Part shown: one piece after another, positions 1-10,341 of the stretch | Layout of the letters: each line of letters opens with the position of its first letter | How positions within the stretch are numbered: position 1 is the stretch's first letter | DNA from: Melastoma dodecandrum | Lineage: Eukaryota; Streptophyta; Magnoliopsida; Myrtales; Melastomataceae | DNA length: 64,000 nucleotides | Reading direction: 5' to 3' | Assembly (NCBI GenBank): GCA_029817715.1 | Contig: JARUPY010000190.1 | Span: forward strand, 4,092,001-4,156,000 | The notes under the pieces: generated by a model | What the model was told of the DNA's origin: nothing | The model's input: the letters and a program-made list of their open reading frames with translations, nothing else | The model's database searches: none | Program-made: the position numbers and the translations under genes

Positions 1-735
1 GGCGAGTTTCTATCTATAGAGTTCACTCGGTTATGTGAAAATGAAAGAATCGAGCGGCACCTCGCGGCTCCCTACACACCACAACAGAATGGCGTTGTGG
101 AACGTCGAAATCATACCGTAATGGCCATGGCGAGATCATTACTCAAAGGTATGCATGTGCGTGCAAAGTTTTGGGGAGAGGCAGTTAGACATGCGGTTTA
201 TTTACCGAATCGTCTCCCGACTAAGGCACTGCAAGAGTGCACACCGTTTGAAGCTTGGTTTGGGAGAAATCCACATATGTCGCACTTGAGAGTATTTGGT
301 TGTGTAGCGTACGCGAAGGACACTTCTCCTCACATCAAGAAGCTTGACGATAGAAGTTCAGCTATGGTATACTTGGGTGAAGAAGAAGGATGCAAAGCTC
401 ATCGTTTATTTGATCCGAGTCGAGGCAGATTACATGTAAGTAGAGATGTTATCTTCCAAGAAAATCTTGAATGGAAATGGAATACAATTGCTGTAAATGA
501 AGAAGAGTCGCCAGAATTCATTATTTTGGACACACACTTCTCCGACAATGTCGTGGCACGACCTGCGGCAGTCATGACAAACATTCCGTCTTCGTCGACA
601 TCTCCCATGCCAGACGAAACGAGTGTTACAGCAGCTGCTGAGACAGTGAGTGTACCACCCATGACAGAAGCGTCGAGTCCTCTTATGTTGTCAACGAACG
701 CTCGAGCAACTAAATCTTTGGTGTCGACTACGCCG
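1..735 (+). pseudogene. Ty1/copia integrase fragment, open at left edge
   Basis: The reading frame is open from base 1 and reads a copia integrase C-terminal half. It contains the PYTPQQNGVVERRNHTV motif near residues 27-43 (the conserved end of the integrase core), then a VFGCVAYA-type segment and a VYLGEEEG/ SRDVIFQEN stretch typical of the region before reverse transcriptase. No reverse transcriptase follows. Instead, around base 735 the sequence switches into LTR sequence that is also found on the opposite strand near 4900, so the element has lost reverse transcriptase, RNase H and its 3' end by deletion or recombination. The nominal stop at 790-792 lies inside LTR-derived sequence. Family assignment is confident; the exact junction is approximate. 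Confidence 0.85.
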
Positions 736-2058
736 GAATCTCATCTATGCGTGGAGTTTGCGCACTTTGACGTCGTTAAAAGCAGTCTTTAACCGGATTA
801 TGAGTAATACGGATTGTTGGGTGTGTGTGACAAAGCGTAGAGAGAATAGTGTTGAGTAAATATAGGATTCATCACTCTCTTGGATTAGAGAGTTGACATC
901 TAGGCCACTTGTAGAGGTATTAGTGACTCTAAAATCCATGGCCATGGGAGGAATGTTTTACATTCAAGATAGTCTATTATATCTTGGTAATTAAGTAAAA
1001 CAATTAATTCGGTGATGATGTATTTTGCGCCGAATTAATTAGGATGTCGGTTAAATGAAGAGATTGAATTACACGGTAATCGGTTCATAGTGGTTTATGA
1101 TTTATAATCATTATCCTAACACGTTGGGTGACTAAAAACTGCTGCTAGACGGTTACCTTAGTTTGTGTATAGATATACACTGCCTTCGTGTATAGGACCT
1201 AGAGGGTCGCACGCATAGCACGTCGACACGAACATTATATTTTGATTATTTTAGTGGATACTAAAATTAATCATTTTATTTCATAATTAGAATTAATTGG
1301 ATTATTAATTTATTCTGAAATATTGGAAGCAAATAAATAGACCATGATCGAATATGGATTTATTCGGGTCATATTATTTTTTTAAAAGGATATGTAATGA
1401 ATATTTAATATTTATTAAGATATCATATTTATCAAATAAGTATTTGATATTTTGTTTGAGTAAATTAATATTTGATTAAATTTAATAATACATTTACGGT
1501 TAAATCTATTTGTATTATTATATATATGTACAATATATTTATATATTTATTTATTTATTCTTTAAAGGAGAATGATACGTTATTATGAAAACAAGTTAAG
1601 TTTCCTCTGACGTTACGTTTGTTTAAATAAAAAAAAAAAAGAAACGTAACAAACAATCAATAAGGCAAAGTTATGGCAATTGTCTGTTTTTCCCAAATAG
1701 GAAAGAAGAGGTATGAGGGAGTGAGCTTGGCTGTCAGAAAACGAAAGAGGGAGAGATAGGTTGGGATACCCAGAGGATCGTGGGAGAGTCTCAGATTTTC
1801 ACTTCCAAAATAAAATATTGTTCTGGCGATCCAAGAGGCTAGCACCTAAGGGATCGTCGAGAGATTCGTTATCGCGTGCTCGTGGATACCGCTAGAGGAG
1901 TCACACGTGGGGCTCTTGATTTCGTGTTTCTGTTTTTTGTTTTACCGGAATTTCGAGGCACGTTTCCGGGTAAGAATTTTATTATACGTACCAAGTGTTT
2001 TACGTTTGGGCATATAATATTATAATTTTATTGCTTCCGCTGTGCCTGAAATCTAACA
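735..2058 (+). repeat. Truncated copia LTR (LTR-A)
   Basis: Bases from about 735 to 1250 match, as inverted complement, the LTR at 3768-5273 (for example the segment around 770-880 and that around 4790-4870). The right end is ...TCTAACA at 2052-2058, directly followed by a primer-binding site. The 5' end of the LTR is missing, fused to integrase sequence. The 3' part differs from the other LTR, so this is a related but distinct subfamily. The middle (1250-1620) is very AT-rich. Confidence 0.7.
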
Positions 2059-2060
2059 AG

Positions 2061-2072
2061 TGGCATCAGAGC
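2061..2072 (+). other. Retrotransposon primer-binding site (PBS)
   Basis: TGGCATCAGAGC follows the LTR end after two bases. It differs by one base from TGGTATCAGAGC, the initiator tRNA-Met complementary PBS of plant copia elements, which occurs elsewhere in this window. Confidence 0.8.
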
Positions 2073-2271
2073 CTTTCTTGGTTGAATCGTATATTATATT
2101 TGAATTTTACCAAATTTTAACGAAATTATTATCTATCTAAAGATTTTAAGATTTCGTTTAATATATTTCGTCTAATTAAGGTAATCTTATAAAATAGTGG
2201 GAGCCATATTAAAGTCCTTTATTAATTAATATTCCACAAATACTAAAACTCTGCTTTAAATTATTTTATAG

Positions 2272-2595
2272 ATGGCAAACACAAACACCCTTTCGCTGCG
2301 AAGCATTCTCGAGAAAGAGAACATCCTCATCGGTTCCAACTACCTGGATTGGTATAGAAAACTGAAAATTGTCCTTAGGCACGAGAGAAAGATTTATGTG
2401 CTGGAGGATGAACCACTTAAAGAACCTACACCTGATGCTTCTGAGGATGATCAGTCTTACTACAGTCAATACTTGGAAGATGCGCTGGATGTTCAGTGCA
2501 TCATGTTGTTTTCTATGTCTCCCGAGTTACAAAGGCAGCATGAGAACATGAGTGCTAAGGAGATTGATCAGCACTTACGTGGGACTCTGTTTTAG
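2272..2595 (+). pseudogene. Copia gag N-terminal fragment
   Basis: A 107-residue frame starts 200 bp after the PBS, the usual place for gag. It has the copia gag N-terminal pattern: a short leader (SILEKENILIGSNYLDWYRKL), then acidic helices leading to HENMSAKEID. The frame breaks off at 2595 exactly where LTR-end sequence of another element begins (2600-2645). Capsid remainder, zinc knuckle and all enzymes are absent. It is a truncated, non-functional gag. Confidence 0.8.
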
Positions 2596-2599
2596 ACAA

Positions 2600-2658
2600 T
2601 TTTTTTTCGAAACGAGCTTCTGCTGTGCCCGGTGGAAACCCAACAGTGGTATCAGAGC
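2600..2658 (+). repeat. LTR 3' end plus PBS fragment, inverted copy of 3755-3815
   Basis: About 59 bp ending CCCAACA (2639-2645) followed by PBS TGGTATCAGAGC (2647-2658). The same sequence occurs in reverse complement at 3755-3815. The two LTR/PBS ends therefore face each other with about 1.1 kb between them. Just downstream, a 15 bp unit AATATAAATGGCATG is repeated at about 2666 and 2688. Confidence 0.8.
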
Positions 2659-2689
2659 TTGTCAATATAAATGGCATGTTTCCAATCAA

Positions 2690-3145
2690 TATAAATGGCA
2701 TGCCGATAGAACTTATTTTATCTGCAATGTCAACAAAAATGTCATCGGTAGAAATAAGAACAACAGCATCATTTGGATTACTCTCCATAAAATAAGTCAT
2801 CTCTGATATGAGCCTTTTGTTCACGTCTTCGTCTGTATCCCTCGTAAAAATTGGCTGATACACGGCTCCTAGTTCTTGAATATTTTTCATTTGAGAATTA
2901 TCTTTGTTGAAGAATTCCGAACAAAAGATGTCCGAAATTTCTAGGCTCGTGTCATATGTTCGGACGAAACTGGAGATGCCATAGTAAGCAGATTGAAGAT
3001 TCATATATTCTGTGACCGGGCATTCTCCAACATTCCAAAAGACGGAAGCATTCTTCCCTGGAGCACTTTTCGCCGAAGCTTTTGTCCCAGAAGCCGAACC
3101 CCTCTTCATGATGACTTCTCGAAGTCCTGCATCACGAAAAGTTGG
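2690..3145 (-). pseudogene. NYN-domain (predicted RNase) gene fragment inside retroelement DNA
   Basis: On the minus strand from the ATG at 3109 the frame reads MKRGSASGTKASAKS, then NASVFWNVGECPV, which resembles the first strand and acidic residue of NYN domains (limkain/MARF1-like PIN-fold nucleases, normally VFWD.ENCPVP). Later it reads ISEMTYFMESNPNDAVVLIST.DDIF, the second acidic block (normally ILISGDRDF). The same 5' part is found in both arms of the 9.2-10.5 kb palindrome. The domain ends at about 2690, where LTR/PBS sequence begins, and the predicted protein continues into that sequence, so its C-terminus is not native. The first aspartate position (VFWN) is changed, arguing against nuclease activity. 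I infer a captured gene fragment. Confidence 0.65.
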
Positions 3146-3754
3146 CCAATGAAAAAGTTAATCCATCACCCACGTCCAGTTTATTTTCATTCTATACATG
3201 CATGGGTAAAATCAACCACTCCAAGATCATACAACTGCTGCCCACAAGAAAATGGAATGAACCAACACCTAATTTAAAGAAGGATGCTTCACTGTGGGTG
3301 ACTATAACTAGACGATTGAATGCTAAGGAATACTTACAGTAGCAGCTTCACTCAAGGGGTAAGCGGTGTAAGTAAAAGAATTTAATAAAGCTTTATCAAC
3401 AATTATGTAATTGTTGGAAATGCCCAGTAGGTACCCATTTTATCGACACACTTGTTGGAAATTCACATAATACAAGTGAGCCTCCAGCGTCGCACACAAT
3501 CCATTAAGAACAATTTGGCCACCAACATGCACGACTCCAGCATGAGTTTGACCCCACGCATCTTCAATAAATGCATCTTGTGACAAAATAGAATCACCTT
3601 TTTAAAGTTTCATTCATCCTATTCAACAACTCATCATCATGACAAATAATAAGTAACCGTAATAATAAAAAAATGAACGAAACAATTATACGAAAAGCAT
3701 TTTAAAACTTTCGTAAACGAAAATTATCGATTTAAACGATACGATCACAAACTG
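3146..3754. other. Internal retroelement or captured sequence, no gene recognised
   Basis: Between the NYN fragment and the PBS at 3755 no long frame or recognised protein is visible on either strand. It lies where leader/gag of the minus-strand element should be. Origin unknown. Confidence 0.4.
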
Positions 3755-3766
3755 GCTCTGATACCA
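3755..3766 (-). other. Retrotransposon primer-binding site
   Basis: The reverse complement reads TGGTATCAGAGC, one base after the LTR end (TGTTGGG on the plus strand from 3768). It marks the 5' end of an internal region running leftwards. Confidence 0.85.
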
Positions 3767-3767
3767 C

Positions 3768-5273
3768 TGTTGGGTTTCCACCGGGCACAGCGGAAGCTCG
3801 TTTCGAAAAAAAAAATTGTCTGAAACACAGTTCCGGATCTATGTGAAACGTATAAATCGAATAGAAACGTTAAATAAAACATACCTCCTTATTGCGAACG
3901 CTAGCTTCAAGAGTCCTGACTCCTCTAGAAATATCCACGCACACGTTAAACGAACGATCTTAAACTCTCACTTGAGTACTAGCCCCTCGAAGTTCTTATA
4001 AACTTTTCTTTCGAAAGCTACAGAATTCTCGGTCCAATGTATCGAGAGTTTTTCAATCGATAAAAAACTCGAAATCCATCGTCTGATTTCAGAATTTATA
4101 GGCTGGAGAAACCGCCTTTGTCAAATCAATGATTAAAATATTATTTAATATATTAATAATATAATATATTTATATAATCGATTACGCACGTCTTTTCGTA
4201 CACATAATCGATTACGCACGCCTTTTCGTACGCGTCATACTTATCTATTCGCTCACGCCTTTTCTTACGCGTCATACTATTCGACCATTTTAAATCCAAA
4301 ACTAGAATTTTGTGATTCCGATATTTCAGAATACATTTGTAATTCAACAAATTCTAATTCTGAACTTATAACTTTTAATTCTAATATTCATTAGAATTAA
4401 ACCGTTAATGTTCATTTCGACATGCTTTTGCGTGCGACCCTTTAGGTTCTATATACGAAGGCAGTGTATATCAATACACAGACTGAGGTAGCCGTCTAGC
4501 AACAGTTTTCAGCCATCCAACGTAATAGAATATTAGTCATGAACCAAAACCACATTTAACCGATTACTGTGCAATTCAATCTCTTCATCTCACCGATATC
4601 TTGATTAATTCAGTGCATCATGCATCATCACCGAATTAATCGTTCTACTTGATTTCTGAGATATAATAGATCTTAACTTGAATGATTAACATTCCTCCAC
4701 GGCCGTGTATTTAAAATCACAAATATCTCAATCAAGTGGCCAGGATGTCAACTCTCTAATCCAAGAGAGCGATGAATCCTATATTGACTCAACACTATCC
4801 TCTCTACGCTTTGCTGCTCACCCAATAACCGTATTACTTACAATCCGATTAAAGACTGCTTTTAACGGCATCAAAGTGGACAACTCCACGCATAGAATAA
4901 ATGAGGTCTCAAATCAGGAGATTAGTTACACTCGTTCAACAAGAGAAACGACCAATGACGCTTAACATGTGGTATTCTCTATGCACGGGTCATGTCCAGT
5001 GTACCCCAAACATGGGCACCCCCAAGTATAACTTGGACATCCATCACTTGGTCTAACTTGACCTAAGTTATACTTGATCTAGATGTTCATGTCCCCTCTA
5101 AACATCTATCCGATCAATGACAATTTTAGATTGACAAATAATCAATCTATGGGACTTTACCGTAAATTAATTACGAGCAGAAAAGTAATTAATAAACAGT
5201 AAATACTTGCCTTTATTAACAACTATTCACATATATTACAAAGTGTCTTGGCACATATGTGCACACACTAACA
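3768..5273 (-). repeat. Copia LTR (LTR-B), about 1.5 kb
   Basis: On the minus strand the unit begins TGTTAGTGTG at 5273 and ends CCCAACA at 3768, giving the TG...CA ends with short terminal inverted bases (TGTT/AACA) of an LTR. It is followed by a PBS on the same strand. Immediately to its right, NYN gene sequence starts at 5274 (GTTCC...), so the LTR end is an insertion point within an NYN copy. The region 4790-4900 matches LTR-A. A 3' partner LTR on this strand is not in the window. Confidence 0.8.
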
Positions 5274-5374
5274 GTTCCGAGGAGGCTTCCATGGCATTTC
5301 ATGAAGCAGGGTTGGTCCTGTATGATTGGGGGAGGGCTAGCCGCGGTGAAGGTTTCTTCCCCATTGGATTTTGA
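5274..5374 (+). pseudogene. 3' end of an NYN-domain gene, cut by LTR-B
   Basis: The plus strand reads ...FHEAGLVLYDWGRASRGEG then FFPIGF and a stop at 5372-5374. This is the C-terminus of the minus-strand NYN gene at 11253-11837 (FREAGLVLYDW...), with strong nucleotide identity over roughly 5274-5400. The upstream part is missing because LTR-B abuts it. It is a duplicated and interrupted gene tail. Confidence 0.75.
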
Positions 5375-5552
5375 GAGGTTGCTGTTGGACACGGCCACTG
5401 TTTGTTTTTATGATGTGCAGACACATTTACATACATATTAAATTGTTGACGATCTTCTTATTGGGAAATCTTGTGATAAAGTGTTGCACATGACTTCCAG
5501 CATTGGGGAAGAAATTAGATTTTTCTCATCAATTTATTCTCATATTTTCAGC

Positions 5553-6249
5553 TCGGACGAGTCTTCATGGAAAAGGGCTACTGAATTACTTGTGGAAGTG
5601 GCCAGCCATGGCGAGTTGACTGGATTTGAGGTTCCTTTCCTAATTGTTGCCGCTAATGATGATCTAGATCCATTTCCGATGGCTATACAAGATTCTACCG
5701 GGGTAAGTTGTTGTATCTTGGCTACGTTCGTTATCAATGGAGTGCGCACTTTGTGGCCCAACATGTTATGCCTTTACTTGCAGGTTAGCCAGGATATGGG
5801 AATTGAGACCCCCATTCCTATCAGCACAAAATTAGGTGATTTCAACAATGTTTTCCTAAGGATTGTGAATGCAGCAGAGCAACCTCACCTGAGCATCCCG
5901 GAAACTGAAGCGGGGAGGAACCGCAAACATTACCACAGGCTCATCAACCGTTCTCTCATGATTGTTTCAGGTATATTTGTTCTTCGTCAATGTCGAGCAC
6001 ATAGTTAATGTATATCCCGGCGACTGGATGTTTCTACCTGCAGGGTTTTTTTCTTTTTCCTTTTTGAAATATAGCAAGAAACATGAAATAGCCTTGGAAG
6101 ACATCTTTACTGGCTTACGAATCCCGCTAAGCTAACTGATGTTTCTTGGTTCACGTTTCTTTCGAGTCTCGACAGTCGGGGCTGCTGTCGGTTTAGTTGG
6201 ACTAGCTGCCTATCAAGTTTATGCTTCAAGGAAAAACTCCTCCGGTTGA
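5553..6249 (+). pseudogene. 3' terminal exons of a MIRO mitochondrial Rho GTPase gene
   Basis: Three exons with GT-AG borders read the C-terminal part of plant MIRO (mitochondrial Rho GTPase, an outer-membrane, Ca-binding GTPase for mitochondrial morphology and movement). Exon 5553-5702 reads SDESSWKRATELLVEVASHG...DLDPFPMAIQDST. Exon from 5785 to about 5970 reads VSQDMGIETPIPISTKLGDF...SIPETEAG...LINRSLMIVS. Exon 6171-6249 reads VGAAVGLVGLAAYQVYASRK plus stop, the tail-anchor segment. The N-terminal GTPase, EF-hands and most of the second GTPase are absent here. Introns are kept, so this is a DNA-level duplicate fragment, not a retrocopy. The frame is intact but it cannot make a whole MIRO. 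Confidence 0.8.
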
Positions 6250-6499
6250 TCTTTGATACCTCTTCTGCAAAGCAGCTTTACTCTCGTGCGAATTTGAAAG
6301 CATGGACTGGGCAATTCTTGATGCCTTCCCATCACCACTGGGTACTCAAACAACAGTGAAGATTGCACATTCTTAGGCCACTTGATCAACCTCCTGACCA
6401 TTAGTTTTCTTGCACTGATGGCGTAGATCCCCTCTTTGTCCTAGCTATATGGGATTTGATGGTGCTGATGAAGGTGTTTTCAAATGAGTTGATTGTTTC

Positions 6500-6830
6500 C
6501 CATTTTAATGATTTCTGCAGTACCAATTCCTCCCCACTTTCGCAAAATATGCATTGTCATGGCCCCCGTGGGCGAAAATAATCATTGATTTAGCTCCAAA
6601 GCTGTTTTTGAGATTAGTGATAGCATACCATTCATTGCTCCAAAAGGATTTTTTTTCACACCCCTGGATTCGTTGGAGGAACCTGTTGATGTATGCGTAC
6701 GCGGCCACAAAGCAGGAAGGGGCCGCAGCCTGAGCCTCGAGAAACAGCATGACACTCATGGAAGGAGCTCCCGAGCGGAAGAAGGCGACGATGTCCTTCA
6801 CCTTGGACCCTTGAAACAACTTGTTGCTCT
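6500..6830 (-). pseudogene. U/P-type (PREG-like) cyclin fragment
   Basis: The minus strand reads GSKVKDIVAFFRSGAPSMSV, PSCFVAAYAYINRFLQR and DNAYFAKVGRNWYCRN, separated by degenerate sequence. These match the order of blocks in plant U-type/P-type cyclins (PSISV..YLERI, PSCFV.AY.Y.DR, NN.YYAKVGGI.T.E), which bind CDKA and are often phosphate-linked. The central cyclin box is scrambled. A second copy of the YFAKVGGIGTAEI block lies at 12855-12932 on the other strand. Assignment rests on remembered motifs only. Confidence 0.55.
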
Positions 6831-6839
6831 TGCGTACAG

Positions 6840-7065
6840 ATCTTCACTAGACAGGACTGACAGGAAGAGCAGAAAATTCCCAGAGACTTCAAATCTAAGT
6901 TTTTGCGGTCATGTTTTGACATCACCACTTAATCTGACCATCCAACAATCCTGTTGTTCTCTGCCTTTGCATAAAGTCGCCCATAATCAGCATCGCATGC
7001 CCAGTGCATCAAAATTCAAAATACACAAGAAAGAAACAACCTGTTGTGCACACAAACCGCATGTA
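6840..7065 (-). repeat. Dispersed repeat, inverted copy of 14100-14340
   Basis: About 225 bp whose reverse complement closely matches the plus strand at roughly 14100-14340, including the stretch reading GCATAAAGTCGCCCATAATC on the plus strand at about 6969. No protein is recognised. It is a shared flank of the duplicated fragments, linking the left and right sides of the mosaic. Confidence 0.7.
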
Positions 7066-7133
7066 AGTAAAATGAGAATGGACAACTGGGGTTGGGAAGA
7101 ATGTACTGGACATTGTATGTTTGATTGATTTTT

Positions 7134-7285
7134 TAGTAATGTTTTCTAAATAGATGACTTCTCAAATCAGAGACATGTCGGGCTTTCGATGTTGATTCAG
7201 GTGTTGATAGTTTAGTAATGTTTTCTAAATAGATGACTTCATCTAAATTCAGGATCATGTCGGGCTTTCGGTGTTGATTCTGCGG
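7134..7285 (+). repeat. Direct duplication of about 70 bp
   Basis: The unit beginning TTTAGTAATGTTTTCTAAAT occurs at about 7131 and again at 7212, each followed by a CATGTCGGGCTTTCG.TGTTGATTC segment. The second copy runs into GATTCTGCGGAGAAG, also found (reverse strand, near 10950-10990) at the start of an NYN exon. It marks a breakpoint between NYN-type and MIRO-type sequence. Confidence 0.65.
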
Positions 7286-7289
7286 AGAA

Positions 7290-7730
7290 GATGCAGAAGC
7301 TAATTTTGTGCCAATTGGTGGGGGGGGGCCTCAATCCCATATCCTGGCTAACCTGCAAGTAAAGGCATAACATGTTGGGCACAGAATGCGAATTCCATTG
7401 ATAATGAACGCAGCATAGATACAACTTACCCTGGTAGTCTTGTATAGCCATCGGAAATGGATCTAGATCATCATTAGCGGCAACAATAAGGCAAGGAACC
7501 TCAAATCCATTCAATCTTTTGCCATGGCTGGCCACTTCCACAAGCAATTTCAGTAGCCCTTTTCCATGAAGACTCGCCCGAGCTGAAAATTTGAGAATAA
7601 AAAGTTATGAGAAAAGCTAATTTCTTCCCCAATGCTGTGAGTCCTCTTAAACACTTTACACACAAGATTTCCCAATAAAAAGTGCATCAACAGTTGAATA
7701 TGTATGTAAATGTGTCTGCACATCTTTCCC
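7290..7730 (-). pseudogene. MIRO fragment, degenerate second copy
   Basis: The minus strand repeats the exon and introns of 5410-5830: SSWKRATE is recognisable around 7560, then LVEVASHGKRLNGFEVPCLI, VAANDDLDPFPMAIQD, and after an intron VSQDMG. Small indels break the frame (ASHGKRLNGF, and after SQDMG). Intron sequence is also shared, so the two copies are inverted genomic duplicates. It ends at about 7290 in unrelated sequence. Confidence 0.75.
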
Positions 7731-7999
7731 AAGAATAAATACGTAAACTGATTTCAAGATACATAGATGTCTGGAAATGACATTCGAAAGGTTATATATC
7801 AAAGGGTGAAAGACAATAACACAATCAAGAGGAAACGGCAGGATGACAGTAGCGATACAACGGCAGGCGTGGAAGCTCGCTAGCATTGACTCATCACGGA
7901 CTCTGATTCCTTTTTTCTTTGGGGTCGGATGTACAAAGCTGTCTTTTGGTATATCTTTCTATATTATGTTGTAATGTAGTGTATAGCTGGGGAATACAT

Positions 8000-8095
8000 G
8001 TAACCAGGGGCATGCAATTTTTATAACCAGGGGCATGCATTTTTATATAACCAGGGGGATGTCATTTTTGTATAATCAGGGGATGTAATGAAGAT
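8000..8095 (+). repeat. Minisatellite, four units of about 22-24 bp
   Basis: Four imperfect tandem units built on TAACCAGGGGCATGCAATTT (variants GGGATGTCATTTTTGTAT, AATCAGGGGATGTAATG). No gene overlaps. Confidence 0.75.
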
Positions 8096-8139
8096 TGATG
8101 TAATACGTTGTTCTCATGATTTCATGACATGATTCATAT

Positions 8140-8603
8140 TCCATTGACCAAACACAGAGTTATCGTCACAATACTTATCCGATGTACCTTCACTACACGC
8201 ATTGACATCACATAAGCTTGAGGAGATTGAGGCTTGCCGAAATCACATTCAATATTGGAAGAATGAAATACATATTGTTGGCCATCATCATCCGTCTTCT
8301 TACCTTCATCATCAGCGCAACTGAGCTCCAACTCGGCCATCCAACTTTCAATCTTTTTCCGGAATGACTTGCAACTATAAATCTGAATAACCGGAATACC
8401 AACGATAAACAATCTCCACAAAAATCAATTGGAAGCCACCTATCATGGACAAAAATGGCGATCTCGCAGGGAGCCAATGTTTCTTCGTTAGCCAGCATCC
8501 TTCTAACTCCATCCTCAGGAATCTCCCGTAATACAAGTGTATCTTGCCTCCCTGCACATAATGACGAGCTTGAGATCAAGTTCACTAGGCTTGCAGAATC
8601 CAC
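8140..8603 (-). pseudogene. Degenerate coding-like region, family not recognised
   Basis: Two overlapping minus-strand frames look protein-like but do not join: 8603 downwards gives SSLCAGRQDTLVLREIPEDG and EETLAPCEIAIFVHDRWLPI; then, one frame over, WMAELELSCADDEGKKTDDD and FHSSNIECDFGKPQSPQAYV. The codon pattern and charged composition suggest former coding sequence with an indel near 8400-8415. I do not recognise the family. The region sits between MIRO and NYN fragments and may be another captured gene piece. Confidence 0.35.
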
Positions 8604-9367
8604 TCTAATTTTAAATGCATTCTATCTACCACCGTTCCCTCCACCACATTCACGGAACATCGGTCCTCAGTAGTTGTGACATATGTATCACGACACGAGT
8701 GAAAAATGCAAACACTTATGACTTTCACATAACTATGAAATGTTTGCCCTTTCTCTTGATAATCATCAAGTGCAATTGAAAACAAAACAACAAACAAATT
8801 TTGAATGAAAAAAATGCCTCAGCTACCCCCTAAAACTTACCACCATCACTCCATAAAACACATGGTAATGCAACAACCAAGATTAGACCAATAGCAAACT
8901 CCGCTCACCATCAAATATTCCGGGTAGACCAATAACTTGTGAAAGCTTGAATCGCCTGCAATGCAACAACTATCCCACTAAATTCCCAAGTTTCCATTTC
9001 TCCTCGTGACTTGTGTCTATCCATTGAATATGTTGGCGAGCTCTCTTTGAAATCAAACCGTGCAAACATTGCTATTTTTAGCGAGACAAGTTTGGTAAGG
9101 CCAGCATGCTCCATCTAAAGAGCTGGATATATGTCACCAAACGTTCTCCTCGGCTAACTTTCCCTCGCCAAGAAGTCGCGGCGACGAACGGAAGATGCTC
9201 GCCAAGTCGCTGCCAAACCCTGAAATCACTTATATCCAAAACCGTGCAAACATTAATAAGGTCAGCATGCTCCAGAGTTTGGATTTATGTCCGTTCGGTA
9301 GCAAACGTTCCACTGGGCTAACTTTCCCTCGCCAAGTTGCGGCGACGAACGGAAGATGGTGAACTGC

Positions 9368-9375
9368 TATATAAG
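9368..9375 (+). promoter_or_regulatory. TATA box of left palindrome arm
   Basis: TATATAAG lies about 200 bp upstream of the ATG at 9567. A plausible 5' UTR intron donor (GAAG|GTAAGT at about 9439) follows. It points rightwards, toward the palindrome centre. Confidence 0.6.
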
Positions 9376-9566
9376 TTGTTTTGTATTCATTGTACACTCG
9401 CTCATTGTTTCTCTCCATCACAACAAGCAACTCAGTGAAGGTAAGTTAGTATGACATGGATTAGCGTGCCCATCATAAGTTATTTTATTTTTCCACGTAA
9501 GCTTTGGTTGTTTATTTGAACTTTTCGTTTTGATTACGAAGACAAGCAAGACTTGGAGAAGTCATC

Positions 9567-9881
9567 ATGAAGAGGGGTTCGGCTTCTGGGACAAAAGCTT
9601 CGGCGAAAAGTGCTCTAGGGAAGAATGCTTCCGTCTTTTGGAATGTTGGAGAATACCCAGTCCCAGAATATATGAATCTTCAATTTGCTTACTATGGAAT
9701 TTCGAATTTCGTCCGATCCTATGACATGAGTCTAGAAATTTCGGACATCTTTTGTTCGGAATTCTTTAACAAAGAGAATTCTCAAATGAAAATGATTCAA
9801 GAACTCGAAGCCGTGTATCTGCCCATTTTTACGAGGGGTACAGATGAAGACGTGAACAAAAGGCTCATCTCACCCTCGTAA
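9567..9881 (+). pseudogene. NYN-domain gene 5' part, left palindrome arm
   Basis: The 104-residue frame starts MKRGSASGTKASAKSALGKN and reads VFWNVGEYPVPEYMNLQ, the start of an NYN (PIN-like nuclease) domain, to about residue 94 (FTRGTDEDVNKRLIS), then stops at 9879-9881 after the palindrome spacer. The second acidic block of the domain is absent. This is the same subfamily as the fragment at 2690-3145, whose longer frame shows what is missing. The first catalytic aspartate is replaced by Asn (VFWN). Non-functional as a nuclease, but promoter and leader are present so it may be transcribed. Confidence 0.7.
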
Positions 9882-9885
9882 AAAA

Positions 9886-10143
9886 TTGGAAGATACACAG
9901 CTCCGAGTTGCTGGATCTTTTTCATTTGAGAATTGTCTTTGTTAAAAAATTCCGAATAAAAATGTTCGAAATTTCTAGGCTCATGTCATATGATCGGACG
10001 AAACTGGAGATGCCATAGTAAGCAGATTGAAGATTCATATATTATGGGACCGGACATTCTCCAACATTCCAGAAGACGGAAGCATTCTTGCGTGGAGCAC
10101 TTCTCGCCGAAGCTTTTGTTCCAGAAGCCGAACCCCTCTTCAT
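9886..10143 (-). pseudogene. NYN-domain gene 5' part, right palindrome arm
   Basis: This is the inverted partner of the left-arm gene: minus strand ATG at 10141-10143, MKRGSASGTKAS, NASVFWNVGECPVP, then an in-frame TAA in place of a Glu codon (near 10042), and an indel in the FCSEFF region (near 9955). It has thus accumulated more damage than the left arm. It is kept here as the second half of the hairpin. Confidence 0.7.
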
Positions 10144-10333
10144 GATGACTTCTCCAAGTCCTGCTTGTCCTCGTAATCAAAACGAAAGTTCAAATAAACA
10201 ACAAAAGCTCACGTCGAAAAATAAAATAACTTATGATAGACACGCTAATCCATGTCATACTAACTTACCTTCACTGAGTTGCTTGTTGTGACGGAGAGAA
10301 ACAATGAGCGAGTGTACAATGAATACAAAACAA

Positions 10334-10341
10334 CTTATATA
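10334..10341 (-). promoter_or_regulatory. TATA box of right palindrome arm
   Basis: TATATAAG on the minus strand, the exact mirror of 9368-9375. It points leftwards, so the two promoters are convergent across the spacer at 9839-9872. Confidence 0.55.

Noticed and set aside
399..662. Minus-strand 87-codon frame opposite the integrase fragment
   Set aside because: It is a shadow of the copia integrase, with no family similarity and no independent start context.
9839..9872. Palindrome spacer as a recombinase or CRISPR-like site
   Set aside because: It is simply unpaired NYN coding sequence (GTACAGATGAAGACGTGAAC...); plants have no CRISPR arrays and no site-specific recombinase is present.
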